Assembly (NCBI GenBank): GCA_910585235.1
Contig: CAJUCM010000009.1
Location: forward strand, 1-55,371
Reading direction: 5' to 3'
Length of the DNA stretch: 55,371 nt
Source: an uncultured Christensenella sp.
Lineage (GTDB): Bacteria; Bacillota; Clostridia; Christensenellales; Borkfalkiaceae
The notes beneath the pieces are model-generated. The model saw only the letters and a list, made by a program, of their open reading frames with translations, was not told where the DNA came from and did no database searches. Position numbers and translations under genes: made by a program. Shown piece after piece: positions 16,999 through 24,520 of this stretch. How positions within the stretch are numbered: the first letter of the stretch is position 1; the number at the start of each line of letters is the position of its first letter.

Positions 16999-17901
16999 AT
17001 GCGCTTTTTCAAAAGCATTCGTAAAAAAGAGGGGAGCGCGCCGGAAAAGCGGGGCGCTCCTTTTACGGGAAGGCTTTCCGTACACCCGCTGTTTTTCCTC
17101 GTGGGGATCCTGTCGGCGTTTACGGGCGGCCTTCTTGATTTTGTAAGCGCCTGTCTTGCCGCGATCGAGCATGAATGCGCGCACGCGTTCGCGGCGCGCC
17201 GCTACGGCTTCCGCCTCGACAAAATCGTTCTCATGCCCTACGGCGCGGTGATCTCCGGCGACGTTGCGGGCTTTACGCCCAGAGAGGAGTTCTTCGTCTC
17301 GGTCGCGGGACCGCTTGCAAATCTGCTGACGGCGCTCGGTTTTACCGCGCTCTGGTGGTTTTATCCCGATACCTATCCCTTTACCGAGGCGGCGGCGAAC
17401 GTCTCCTTCTCTCTGTTTCTCGTAAACCTTCTGCCCGCGTATCCGCTCGACGGCGGCAGAATTTTAGGCGTTGCTCTCCGTCCGCTCTTCAAAAACAGGA
17501 CGAAGTTCGCCCTGAAAAGTCTGACGCTTCTGATTTCCGCGGGGATATTCGGTTATTTCGTTTATTCGTGTTTTTCCGTTCCCAATTTTTCCGCGCTCAT
17601 ATTTTCCGCACTGCTCTTTGCGGGCGCGTTCGGCGGGGGAAGATATGCGCGGCTGAGATTTTCGCATAAAAAGAGTTTCCGCCGCGGATTGGAGGAAAAG
17701 CGGATCGCGATCTCCTCCGCGTGCGCGATCAAAGAGGGACTGCGCTTTCTCAGGGACGATCGGTATATCGTTTTTGTGCTCTACGACGGGGAGGAATTTT
17801 TGGGCGAGCTTTCGGAATCGGAATATCTCGACGCGCTTGAAAGGTGCGATTATGCGACCCCGCTCGGAAATTGTTTAACGGAATTTACGAAAGGGGGTTG
17901 A
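16999..17901 (+). CDS. spoIVFB: SpoIVFB-like intramembrane metalloprotease (site-2 protease, M50)
   Basis: A 300-residue multi-pass membrane zinc protease. The active site HECAH lies near residue 57 (HExxH), and the second zinc ligand is the Asp of LPAYPLDGGR near residue 150. At least four hydrophobic segments are seen. The C-terminal ~70 residues look like the CBS-type tail of SpoIVFB. In sporulating Firmicutes it cuts pro-sigma-K in the mother cell. It directly follows spoIVFA, and the order spoIVFA-spoIVFB-RNase G is typical of Clostridia. Confidence 0.9.
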   Translation: MRFFKSIRKKEGSAPEKRGAPFTGRLSVHPLFFLVGILSAFTGGLLDFVSACLAAIEHECAHAFAARRYGFRLDKIVLMPYGAVISGDVAGFTPREEFFVSVAGPLANLLTALGFTALWWFYPDTYPFTEAAANVSFSLFLVNLLPAYPLDGGRILGVALRPLFKNRTKFALKSLTLLISAGIFGYFVYSCFSVPNFSALIFSALLFAGAFGGGRYARLRFSHKKSFRRGLEEKRIAISSACAIKEGLRFLRDDRYIVFVLYDGEEFLGELSESEYLDALERCDYATPLGNCLTEFTKGG

Positions 17902-17926
17902 AAATTCCGTTTTGTTATGTTAAAAT
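17898..17926 (+). promoter_or_regulatory. Promoter of the RNase G gene
   Basis: -35 TTGAAA (17898-17903, overlapping the spoIVFB stop), 17-nt spacer, -10 TAAAAT (17921-17926). Confidence 0.65.
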
Positions 17927-17958
17927 ACTAACTGAAACATCTGCGGGGATTGGAACGC

Positions 17959-19452
17959 ATGAGGAAAGAATGGTTTTTTGATCGGTTCTGCGGCGCGCAG
18001 CTCGTGGCGTATGCCGAGGACGGAATTCTGAAAGAAGCCGCAATGGAGCCCGAAACGCAGGGGCATGAGATCGGAAATATTTATAAGGGAAGAGTGAAGA
18101 ACGTCGTCGGGGGAATGCAGGCGGCATTCATCGACTGCGGTATGGAGCGGAACTGTTATCTTCCGCTCAACGAGCGCGCCGCGATCATTGCAAGCTACGA
18201 CGGCGGGGAAGTCGTTACGCAACAGACCTCTCTGAAAGAGGGGGATGAAATTTTGGTGCAGATCGTAAAGCCCGCGCGCGGAAGCAAGGGCGCAAAGGTG
18301 ACGCGCGATCTTTCGTTTGTGGGCAAGACGCTCATCTATCTTCCGCTGAGCCGTTTTTTGGGGATCTCGCGCAAGCTCACGGACGGGGAACTTCGGGAGA
18401 CGCTTCTCAAAGAGGCGGAAAAACTCATCGACGGGGACGAGGGATATATCGTGAGAACGGCGGCGCAGGACGCCACGAAACGCCGTTTGAAGACGGAGGC
18501 GGAATATCTGAAACGCATTTACAGGCTGACTTTGGAGACCGCCGCGTCCTCTCCCGTCGGCGCGTGCGTCTATCGGGAATGCGACCTTCCCATTAAGATT
18601 ATGCGCGATTCCCTCGGCGGGGAACTCAACAGGATCTACGTTGGGGACAGGGAGCTGTACGAGCGCGTGTTGCGGCTTGCGAAAATACGCCCCGATCTCG
18701 GAGAGAAAAAGGTAGAGCTCTATACGGGCGAGAGACAGCTGTTCGACAGGTTCGATCTTGCGGAGCAGATCCTCGATCTGACCCGTCCGCGGGCGGAGCT
18801 TGCAAACGGGGCGTATCTCGTCATAGACCGTACCGAGGCAATGACCGTCATCGACGTGAACACGGGCAGTTTCACGGGCAAAGACGATCTGGAAACGACG
18901 GTGTTCGAGACCAATCTTTTAGCGGCGCGGGAGATCGCGCGTCTTGTGCGGCTTCGCAATATCGGCGGGATCGTCGCCGTGGATTTTATCGATATGCAGG
19001 ACGAGGCGCACCGCGTCAGGGTCGAAGAGGAACTTGTAAATGCCATGAGTGAGGACAAGGCAAAGACCCGCGTCTATCCCATGAACGATCTGTGCGTAAC
19101 GCTCTTTACGCGCAAGCGCACGCAGGGGGATCTCTTATCCTTTCTGTTAAAATCCTGCCCTCATTGCACGGGCGGGTACGTTCTGTCGGATACCTATATG
19201 CAGATGCGGATCCGCGGCGCGATCATGGATCGGTTTGCCGACGGCTACGACTCGGTGATCGTCGAACTCAACCGCGATCTTCTGCACAAGATCCTGCTCG
19301 AACGCGTTCTCACGCAGGAGGTCAGGGGCAGGTGGAAGGATAAACGCGTCTATTGCATTCCGCACGCGACGTGGAGCGCGGATAAATTCACCGTCCGCGG
19401 CGACAATGCAAAGGTGCTTTCCCTTCCCGACGACGCGCAGATCCTCTATTAA
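17959..19452 (+). CDS. rng: Ribonuclease E/G family endoribonuclease
   Basis: A 497-residue RNase. The N-terminal S1/RNase H-like region contains GNIYKGRVKNVVGGMQAAFIDCG (about residues 36-58, shown here only as the S1 entry). The catalytic metal-binding Asp residues are D299 (VIDVNTGSF) and D342 (VDFIDM). A zinc-link motif CPHC lies near residue 400. There is no long C-terminal scaffold, so it is the RNase G type. It matures rRNA and decays mRNA in the cytoplasm. ATG 17959 follows GGGGATTGG, and the upstream TTG lacks spacing. Confidence 0.93.
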   Translation: MRKEWFFDRFCGAQLVAYAEDGILKEAAMEPETQGHEIGNIYKGRVKNVVGGMQAAFIDCGMERNCYLPLNERAAIIASYDGGEVVTQQTSLKEGDEILVQIVKPARGSKGAKVTRDLSFVGKTLIYLPLSRFLGISRKLTDGELRETLLKEAEKLIDGDEGYIVRTAAQDATKRRLKTEAEYLKRIYRLTLETAASSPVGACVYRECDLPIKIMRDSLGGELNRIYVGDRELYERVLRLAKIRPDLGEKKVELYTGERQLFDRFDLAEQILDLTRPRAELANGAYLVIDRTEAMTVIDVNTGSFTGKDDLETTVFETNLLAAREIARLVRLRNIGGIVAVDFIDMQDEAHRVRVEEELVNAMSEDKAKTRVYPMNDLCVTLFTRKRTQGDLLSFLLKSCPHCTGGYVLSDTYMQMRIRGAIMDRFADGYDSVIVELNRDLLHKILLERVLTQEVRGRWKDKRVYCIPHATWSADKFTVRGDNAKVLSLPDDAQILY

Positions 19453-19460
19453 AAATTTTT

Positions 19461-19493
19461 CCGTCCTTTCGCTTGACAGGACGGTATTTTTTT
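19461..19493 (+). terminator. Terminator of the RNase G gene
   Basis: CCGTCCT pairs with AGGACGG (19478-19484), followed by a TATTTTTTT run. The right arm and loop carry the -35 box of the next promoter. Confidence 0.85.
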
Positions 19494-19501
19494 GCTATAA
19501 T
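19473..19501 (+). promoter_or_regulatory. Promoter of the TetR-ABC operon, nested in the terminator
   Basis: Consensus -35 TTGACA (19473-19478), 17-nt spacer, consensus -10 TATAAT (19496-19501). An imperfect palindrome with CGTT/AACG arms follows at about 19505-19533, where a TetR operator would be expected. Confidence 0.85.
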
Positions 19502-19548
19502 CTAAAACAAGCGTTTCAGAACGAACGTTTTAAGAAAAGAGGTGCAAT

Positions 19549-20127
19549 ATGCCGCCTAAAGCAAAATTTACAAGAGAGGAAATGATCGACGCCGCGTTTG
19601 AGATCGTGCGGCGGGACGGATTTGACGCGCTGACCGCGCGGGCGCTTGGCGCACGGCTCAAAAGTTCTCCGCGCCCGATCTTTACCGTATTCAGGAGCAT
19701 GGAAGAGGTGCAGGCGGAGGTTATAAAAAAGGCGAAGCGTCTGTACGAGAGCTACGAAGACAAAGACATGAGCGCGGAGAACCCGTTCAAGGGATCGGGA
19801 ACGGGCTATATCCGCTTTGCGGCGGAAGAGCCGAAATTTTTTCAACTTCTTTTCATGAGGGAGAAGAGAGAGGTGCCGAGCCCCGAAACGGTCTTGGAGC
19901 AAATCGACGATTACAGTGAAAAGATTCTGAACGCCGTGGAGAGCGAATACGGGCTCAGTCGCGAGGCGGCGGCACGGGTGTATCTGCACCTGTGGCTGTA
20001 TTCCCACGGGATCGCCGTAGCGATCGCAACGAAAATTTGTGTCTTTACGGAAGAACAGATCGATTGCATGCTTTCGGAAGTCGGCGCGGGGATCATCCGA
20101 AAAATCAAACAGGAGGAAAGCAAATGA
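19549..20127 (+). CDS. TetR/AcrR-family transcriptional regulator
   Basis: A 192-residue repressor. The N-terminal HTH covers about residues 9-50 (TREEMIDAAFEIVRRDGFDALTAR start; TALGARL-type recognition region). The C-terminal domain is helical with LHLWLYSHGIA near residue 145, a WHG-type ligand-binding domain. The start is set by AAGAGG. The last bases overlap the ATPase start (ATGA), so it probably controls the exporter genes behind it through the palindrome near its own promoter. The inducer is unknown. Confidence 0.9.
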   Translation: MPPKAKFTREEMIDAAFEIVRRDGFDALTARALGARLKSSPRPIFTVFRSMEEVQAEVIKKAKRLYESYEDKDMSAENPFKGSGTGYIRFAAEEPKFFQLLFMREKREVPSPETVLEQIDDYSEKILNAVESEYGLSREAAARVYLHLWLYSHGIAVAIATKICVFTEEQIDCMLSEVGAGIIRKIKQEESK

Positions 20128-20813
20128 TCAAGGCGGAACATATCGTAAAATCTTATACGAACGGCAGAACGGTCACGGAAGTGCTCAAAGACGTTTCGTT
20201 GGAGATCGACGGGGGAATGTGCGTCATATTGGGCGCGAGCGGATCGGGAAAATCGACGCTTTTATCCGTGCTTTCGGGGTTAGAGGCGCCCGACGGCGGA
20301 AAGCTGTTCTGCGCGGGCGAAGAGCTGACCGCCATGACGGAGAAAGAGCGCACCGCATTCCGCAGAATAAAGGCGGCGTTTGTATTCCAGCAGTATTTTC
20401 TGCTTCCGCACCTGACGGTGGAAAAAAACGTAAAGCTCGGCGCGGACCTTGCGGGCAATAAGGACTTTGCGGGCTTTATCGACGCAGTGGAGCTGGGCGA
20501 TAAGAAAAAGAAATTTCCCGCCGAACTTTCGGGCGGGGAACAGCAGCGCGTCTCGATCGCGCGGGCGCTTGCAAAGAATCCCGAAGTGCTGTTTCTCGAC
20601 GAGCCGACGGGCGCGCTCGACGAAAAGACGGGCAGGACGGTGATCGACTATATCTGCCGTCTGCAAAAGGAGCGGGGATTCACGGCGGTCATGGTGACGC
20701 ACAATCAAAATCTTGCCGAAATTGCCGACACCGTCGTGAGAATGAACAGCGGCGAAATTGCTGAAATTTATCGCAATTCCGCGCCGAAGAGCGCGTACGA
20801 AATAGGGTGGTGA
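20124..20813 (+). CDS. ABC transporter ATP-binding protein (MacB/LolD type)
   Basis: A 229-residue ATPase. Walker A is GASGSGKST near residue 38, the Q-loop is in VFQQYFLLPHL, the signature is LSGGEQQR, and Walker B is VLFLDEPTG. The family pairs with FtsX-like permeases and drives export or extraction of lipids, peptides or drugs rather than import. ATG 20124 overlaps the TetR stop by 4 nt, and the permease starts 2 nt after the gene ends. Substrate cannot be told; TetR control favours a toxic compound or antimicrobial peptide. Confidence 0.95.
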   Translation: MIKAEHIVKSYTNGRTVTEVLKDVSLEIDGGMCVILGASGSGKSTLLSVLSGLEAPDGGKLFCAGEELTAMTEKERTAFRRIKAAFVFQQYFLLPHLTVEKNVKLGADLAGNKDFAGFIDAVELGDKKKKFPAELSGGEQQRVSIARALAKNPEVLFLDEPTGALDEKTGRTVIDYICRLQKERGFTAVMVTHNQNLAEIADTVVRMNSGEIAEIYRNSAPKSAYEIGW

Positions 20814-20815
20814 TC

Positions 20816-21943
20816 ATGATTGTAGGAATCAGGGACGGACTGAAAATGTTCGGGGTGGCGATCGTCTCCGCGTGTGCGGTGTTCGTCTGCACCTTCTATC
20901 TCAATTATTATCTCGACTGCCTTGCGATCCGCGGAAGCGTGCCTGCGGAGAGCATACAGCTCTATGAGGCGCAACAGCTTTCGGCAAAGATCACCTGCGC
21001 GATCGCGGGCGGGGCGCTCGCCCTGATCGCCGTCGTGCTCGTCGCGTTCTATACGGGACTGTTCGTTGCGGAACGGAGCAAGACGATCGGCGTATTGAAA
21101 GCGATGGGATATTCGGACGGGAAGATCGCGCTCGGATTCTGGGTATTCGGGCTGAGCGCGCTTGTCGGAACGGCGGCGGGGCACGCGCTCGGCTATGCGC
21201 TTGCGCCTACGATCTACTCGCTCATGAGCGACGGATTTTTGGAAGTTCCGCTTCGCTATCACTTTGAACTCACCGCAGAGCTCGTGATCGCGCCCACCGT
21301 TCTGTATTCGCTCGTTGCGGTGCTGTGCGCCTATTGGAAACTGCGCGCGCCCGTCATGACCCTGCTAAGGGGCAAGGCGGAAAAAGCCAAAACGGGCAAA
21401 GCCAAGAACAGAGAACGTTCTTTTTTATGGGAAGTATTTTTCCGAACGCCATCCGCGCACAAGGCGCTCGCGTTCTTCGTGGCGTTCGCGGGATTCTGTT
21501 TTTCCACAATGCTCCAAATGAGCTGGTCCATGAAGGACTTGGCGTCCGTCACGATGGGGGTCATCATGTTCGTGATCGGCGTCGTGCTTGCCGTAACGGT
21601 CTTTCTGCTCGCTATGACCTCGCTCACGCGCGGCAACGCTAAGACCGTCTCCCTGATGAGGGCTTACGGCTACAATTTCTGGGAATACGGAAACGCGGTG
21701 TTCGGCGGATTCCGCCCGTTTGCCTATCTCGGATTCGGTATCGGCACGGCGTATCAGTACGGACTTTTACGGCTCATGGTCGATCTGGTGTTCAAAGACG
21801 TCGGAACCATGCCCGCGTATTCGTTCGACGTAGGAGCGTTCTTTGTGACGCTCGCCTGTTTCATCGTCGTATATGAGGCGGCGGTCGCGTACTTTACTTA
21901 CCGTATCGGAAAAGAGAATGTGAGAAAATACGTTTCGGAATGA
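20816..21943 (+). CDS. FtsX-like ABC transporter permease
   Basis: A 375-residue membrane protein with two halves. An N-terminal membrane helix is followed by an FtsX-type three-helix block (about residues 60-180, with TIGVLKAMGYSDGKIALG at its start). A Lys-rich linker near 195-210 leads to a second block of helices with SLMRAYGYNFWEYGNAVFG. The LKAMGYS and MRAYGYN motifs are the coupling regions of this family. The large extracellular domain of MacB is lacking, so it is a compact form. It works with the ATPase upstream; ATG 20816 is preferred to GTG 20807. Confidence 0.88.
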   Translation: MIVGIRDGLKMFGVAIVSACAVFVCTFYLNYYLDCLAIRGSVPAESIQLYEAQQLSAKITCAIAGGALALIAVVLVAFYTGLFVAERSKTIGVLKAMGYSDGKIALGFWVFGLSALVGTAAGHALGYALAPTIYSLMSDGFLEVPLRYHFELTAELVIAPTVLYSLVAVLCAYWKLRAPVMTLLRGKAEKAKTGKAKNRERSFLWEVFFRTPSAHKALAFFVAFAGFCFSTMLQMSWSMKDLASVTMGVIMFVIGVVLAVTVFLLAMTSLTRGNAKTVSLMRAYGYNFWEYGNAVFGGFRPFAYLGFGIGTAYQYGLLRLMVDLVFKDVGTMPAYSFDVGAFFVTLACFIVVYEAAVAYFTYRIGKENVRKYVSE

Positions 21944-21972
21944 TTGACGGACGGGACGGTTTCGTCTATAAT
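21944..21972 (+). promoter_or_regulatory. Promoter of the DUF4250 gene
   Basis: -35 TTGACG (21944-21949), 17-nt spacer, -10 TATAAT (21967-21972). Only 6 nt separate the -10 from the ATG, so the message should be leaderless. Confidence 0.85.
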
Positions 21973-21978
21973 GGAACC

Positions 21979-22158
21979 ATGTTGCCCAAGGACCCCTATA
22001 TGCTGCTCTCGGCAGTGAATATGAAACTTCGCGACGGCGGGTTTTCCCTTAAAGACCTCTGCGCGGAGGAGGACGTTTCCGCGGAGGAAATCAAGGAAAA
22101 GCTCGGCGGAATCGGTTATTTTTACGACGAAAACCGCCGTGCGTTCGTGCCGAGATGA
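21979..22158 (+). CDS. DUF4250 family protein
   Basis: A 59-residue protein beginning LPKDPYMLLSAVNMKLRD, the hallmark of DUF4250, with a C-terminal GGIGYFYDENRRAF. The family is common in Firmicutes and Bacteroidetes and has no established function; a winged-helix-like fold is possible. It has its own strong promoter and no Shine-Dalgarno, and the predicted transcript begins at the A of the ATG. An upstream in-frame ATG at 21940 lies before the promoter and is rejected. Confidence 0.88.
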   Translation: MLPKDPYMLLSAVNMKLRDGGFSLKDLCAEEDVSAEEIKEKLGGIGYFYDENRRAFVPR

Positions 22159-22169
22159 ATAAAACCGCA

Positions 22170-22209
22170 GTTATCCACAATGAATTTGTTGATATGTGGA
22201 TAACTTTTT
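22170..22209. promoter_or_regulatory. Inverted pair of consensus DnaA boxes / hairpin
   Basis: TTATCCACA (22171-22179) and TGTGGATAA (22195-22203) are both perfect matches to the DnaA box consensus, facing each other. With one extra G-C pair they form a 10-bp stem with a 15-nt loop followed by TTTTT, so the element may serve as the DUF4250 terminator, as a DnaA-binding site, or as both. Confidence 0.65.
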
Positions 22210-22360
22210 CGCCAAGACTCGCATAAGCGGCACATTTCTTTGTCGCGCTGTGGCAACCCTCAGTCATTTACGGGGGTGTAAACTCCTTCGGGTTTTCCTC
22301 GCGCTCCTTGAACTGCTTGCTTCTGCAAGCCTTAAATAACTCGACAGAGTGAGGTTTTAT
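22210..22360. other. Non-genic stretch with repeat-like character
   Basis: No gene on the plus strand. On the minus strand one frame reads for about 30 codons without a start (…VELFKACRSKQFKEREENPK…) up to a TAA at 22270-22268, and has coding-like base use. It may be a dispersed intergenic repeat or the end of a degraded gene. The last bases carry the Shine-Dalgarno (GAGTGAGG) of the next gene. Confidence 0.4.
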
Positions 22361-22362
22361 AA

Positions 22363-22566
22363 ATGTCGCAGTCCGATTTAATGAAATTTTTTTCCCGATA
22401 CGACTCCGAAGTGACGGAAGCCGATTTTACGCCGGAGGAGATCGAAGAATATCTCGCCTATGCGGAGGGGGAAGAAAAACCGCTCTCCCCCGAAGAGTGG
22501 AAGCGCAGATATTTCGACTTCTATGACGACGTCAAAGATAAATCTCTCAAAAAGCAGGATTGGTAA
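22363..22566 (+). CDS. Small acidic hypothetical protein (67 aa)
   Basis: A 67-residue soluble protein that is strongly acidic (Glu/Asp-rich), with a predicted helical run TPEEIEEYLAYAEGEEKP and aromatic YFDFYDD near the end. ATG follows GAGTGAGG. It abuts the HAD gene with no gap, so the two are co-transcribed and coupled. No family is recognised. Confidence 0.7.
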   Translation: MSQSDLMKFFSRYDSEVTEADFTPEEIEEYLAYAEGEEKPLSPEEWKRRYFDFYDDVKDKSLKKQDW

Positions 22567-23268
22567 ATGAAGCGCTACCGTCATGTCATTTTCGATGCCG
22601 ACCACACGCTGATCGACTTCAACGAGGACGAAAAACGGGCGTTCCGCACGGCGTTTCGGAATACTCCGCTTGATCGGGAGGAGATTGTTTCCGCCATGTG
22701 GAAGTACTCTTATGAAAATTGGGAGGAGCTGGGGCTCAACCGCGTCAACGACGAAGAGATCAGAAAAAAATATCACGCGCTCTACTATGTGCATATTCAC
22801 GCGCTCTTTGAATATGCCGAAGAAAAGTACGCGCTCGAAAACGCGGACGGGGCGGAGCGGATCTTTTATGAAACGCTGTGTCTGCCGTCGCACCCGCGGA
22901 GCGGCGCGCGCGAGGTCGTTGCCGCCCTGTCGCAAAAGTATGCGGTTTCGATCGCGACGAACGGACTTTCCGAAATGCAGAACGCCCGCCTGAAAGAATT
23001 TAAGCCCTTTTTAACCCGTCTTTTTATTTCGGAAGAAATGGCATTCATTAAACCGACCGTCGGGTTCGGGAATTATATGCTGAACGCGCTGAACGCGCGG
23101 GCGGACGAGTGTCTGTTTGTCGGCGACTCGCTGACTTCGGATATTGCGCTTGCGAATAAAATCGGCATGGACGCCGTATGGTACGATCCCGACGGGAGGG
23201 CATTGCCCGACGGCTACCGCGTTACGGCGCATATCCGTTCGCTCGGCGAACTTACGGAACTCATATAA
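22567..23268 (+). CDS. HAD-family hydrolase, YjjG-type nucleotidase
   Basis: A 233-residue HAD phosphatase with a helical cap. Motif I is FDADHTL (nucleophile D near residue 10), motif II is SIATNG, motif III K lies in IKPTVGFG, and motif IV is VGDSLTSD. The arrangement matches YjjG/YfnB-like 5'-nucleotidases that remove phosphate from non-canonical pyrimidine nucleotides. The exact substrate is inferred from family resemblance. It follows the small acidic gene directly and is closed by a terminator. Confidence 0.9.
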   Translation: MKRYRHVIFDADHTLIDFNEDEKRAFRTAFRNTPLDREEIVSAMWKYSYENWEELGLNRVNDEEIRKKYHALYYVHIHALFEYAEEKYALENADGAERIFYETLCLPSHPRSGAREVVAALSQKYAVSIATNGLSEMQNARLKEFKPFLTRLFISEEMAFIKPTVGFGNYMLNALNARADECLFVGDSLTSDIALANKIGMDAVWYDPDGRALPDGYRVTAHIRSLGELTELI

Positions 23269-23299
23269 AACCGCGCTCCTTATGGGGCGCGGTTCTTTT
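23269..23299 (+). terminator. Terminator after the HAD gene
   Basis: AACCGCGC pairs with GCGCGGTT (23287-23294), followed by CTTTTA. It may also serve the convergent gene. Confidence 0.75.
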
Positions 23300-23555
23300 A
23301 CGATACGTATTTTGTGGGACGGAATGCGATCAGCCAATACAGGAGCCAGAGCGCGGAAACGCCCGCAAGCGAGAGGAGCGACCGATAGACGGTCGTATTC
23401 GACGCGCAGAGGAAGAAAAACAGATTAAATCCCGAAAGCGCGTACACCGTAGCGCACAAGCCGAAGAAAATCAAAATTCCGCAGGAGATCCAGGTCGTCA
23501 GTTTCATACAGGCAGTATGCGCAGACAAAGCGGAATCATTCCGTATATCCGTCAT
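23298..23555 (-). CDS. Small two-helix membrane protein, DUF378-like
   Basis: 85 residues from the ATG at 23555, which overlaps the stop of the upstream gene as ATGA and so would be coupled. An internal ATG at 23507 (69 residues, MKLTTWISCGILIFF) matches the usual length better but lacks a ribosome site. Two hydrophobic helices frame a short loop (ALSGFNLFFFL … VYRSLLSLAGVSALWLLYWLI), as in DUF378 proteins. Function of the family is unknown. Confidence 0.65.
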   Translation of the reverse strand: MTDIRNDSALSAHTACMKLTTWISCGILIFFGLCATVYALSGFNLFFFLCASNTTVYRSLLSLAGVSALWLLYWLIAFRPTKYVS

Positions 23556-23809
23556 AGAATGTTTTCGAGAACGAGTTTGTCGAAGGGAACGGGTTCGATA
23601 AAATCGTCCTTGCGGAACGTGACGTGGCGGAACTTGGCATAGTTGAAGATGTGCGTCTTCAAAAGAACGGGGGTAGGTTCGTCGAGCGCGCCGCAGATTT
23701 CCGAGAGATAGTCGAAAAATTCGGAATAGGTAAACGACTTGTCGCTTTCATAGACGAACTGTTTTTGAATGCGTTCTTCTTTGAGAATTTTTGCCCAGAT
23801 GCGAAACAT
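23552..23809 (-). CDS. Conserved Clostridia hypothetical protein (85 aa)
   Basis: An 85-residue soluble protein beginning MFRIWAKILKEERI, with FDYLSEIC, KFRHVTFRKDDFIEPVPFD near the C-terminus. Its shape recalls a small family often seen in Clostridia and never characterised (recognised from memory, not searched). ATG 23809 has no Shine-Dalgarno; the -10 box TATACT ends 6 nt before it, so the message should be leaderless. It heads a two-gene minus-strand unit with the DUF378-like gene. Confidence 0.75.
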   Translation of the reverse strand: MFRIWAKILKEERIQKQFVYESDKSFTYSEFFDYLSEICGALDEPTPVLLKTHIFNYAKFRHVTFRKDDFIEPVPFDKLVLENIL

Positions 23810-23815
23810 AGGGAC

Positions 23816-23844
23816 AGTATAACACAGATCCGTAAAAAAATCAA
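23816..23844 (-). promoter_or_regulatory. Promoter of the minus-strand two-gene unit
   Basis: -35 TTGATT (23844-23839), 17-nt spacer, -10 TATACT (23821-23816), then 6 nt to the ATG. Confidence 0.8.
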
Positions 23845-23889
23845 TCTCTTTGAAAAATCGCGGAAAAACGATCAAAGGGACGAAAAGGG

Positions 23890-23918
23890 TTGACAAGTCC
23901 GAAAAAAAGCGGTATAAT
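23890..23918 (+). promoter_or_regulatory. Promoter of greA-lysS
   Basis: Consensus TTGACA (23890-23895), 17-nt spacer, consensus TATAAT (23913-23918). It drives greA, lysS and probably the genes behind them. Confidence 0.92.
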
Positions 23919-23934
23919 CCGCTTATCGAGCGTT

Positions 23935-23964
23935 GCCGTGATTTCCTCTTCGGGAAGTCACGGT
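23935..23964 (+). promoter_or_regulatory. Hairpin in the greA leader
   Basis: GCCGTGA..TTCC pairs with GGGAA.TCACGG around a TCTTC loop. It lies in the 5' leader about 45 nt before the greA ATG, with no proper T-run, so attenuation or message stability rather than termination is likely. Confidence 0.45.
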
Positions 23965-24008
23965 CGTCTTTATAAAAAAACGCGTGAAAGCGCGGAAAGA
24001 GGTTTGAA

Positions 24009-24476
24009 ATGGCAGAAAAGTTTTTTATGACGAAAGAGGGGTTGGACGCCGCAAAAAAACAGCTTGATTATCTTACGCGGGTCAAACGTGCGGAAATCGT
24101 GGAGCGCATTCAGGAGGCGCGCAGTCACGGCGATCTTTCGGAGAATGCGGAATACGACGCGGCGCGCAACGAGCAGGCGGCGAACGAGGGCGAGATCGCC
24201 GAACTCGAATATAAGATCCGCAATGCGGAAATCATCGAGGAGAACGACGATAATTCGCTCGTGCATATCGGCTCGGCTGTGACCGTCTATGACTGCGATC
24301 TGGAAGAGGAGACCGTCTATACGATCATGGGCACGACCGAAGCGGACGCGACGCGGGGCATTATCTCCAACGAGTCCCCCGTGGGCGTCGCGCTTTTGAA
24401 CCGCAAAAAGGGCGAAACCGTGTCCGTAAAGGCGCCCGACGGCGAATATAAACTGAAAATTCTGAAAATCAACTGA
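24009..24476 (+). CDS. greA: Transcription elongation factor GreA
   Basis: A 155-residue protein. The N-terminal antiparallel coiled coil covers about residues 5-75; its tip holds the acidic GDLSENAEYDAARNEQ that enters the polymerase channel. The FKBP-like C-terminal domain ends in GEYKLKILKI. It rescues backtracked RNA polymerase by stimulating transcript cleavage. ATG follows AGAGGTTTGAA. lysS follows after 44 nt, a common Firmicute pairing. Confidence 0.97.
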   Translation: MAEKFFMTKEGLDAAKKQLDYLTRVKRAEIVERIQEARSHGDLSENAEYDAARNEQAANEGEIAELEYKIRNAEIIEENDDNSLVHIGSAVTVYDCDLEEETVYTIMGTTEADATRGIISNESPVGVALLNRKKGETVSVKAPDGEYKLKILKIN

Positions 24477-24480
24477 GAGC

Positions 24481-24506
24481 GATCCGCTCCCCTATAAGGG
24501 CGGATC
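24481..24506 (+). promoter_or_regulatory. Hairpin between greA and lysS
   Basis: GATCCGC pairs with GCGGATC around a 12-nt loop, with no T-run. It probably stabilises message ends or tunes the lysS/greA ratio. Confidence 0.45.
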
Positions 24507-24520
24507 CGAAGGACAAGGAT

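Noticed and set aside
22170..22204. DnaA-box pair considered as the chromosome origin
   Set aside because: Only two boxes, no AT-rich unwinding region with more boxes, and no dnaA, dnaN, rpmH or parAB nearby.
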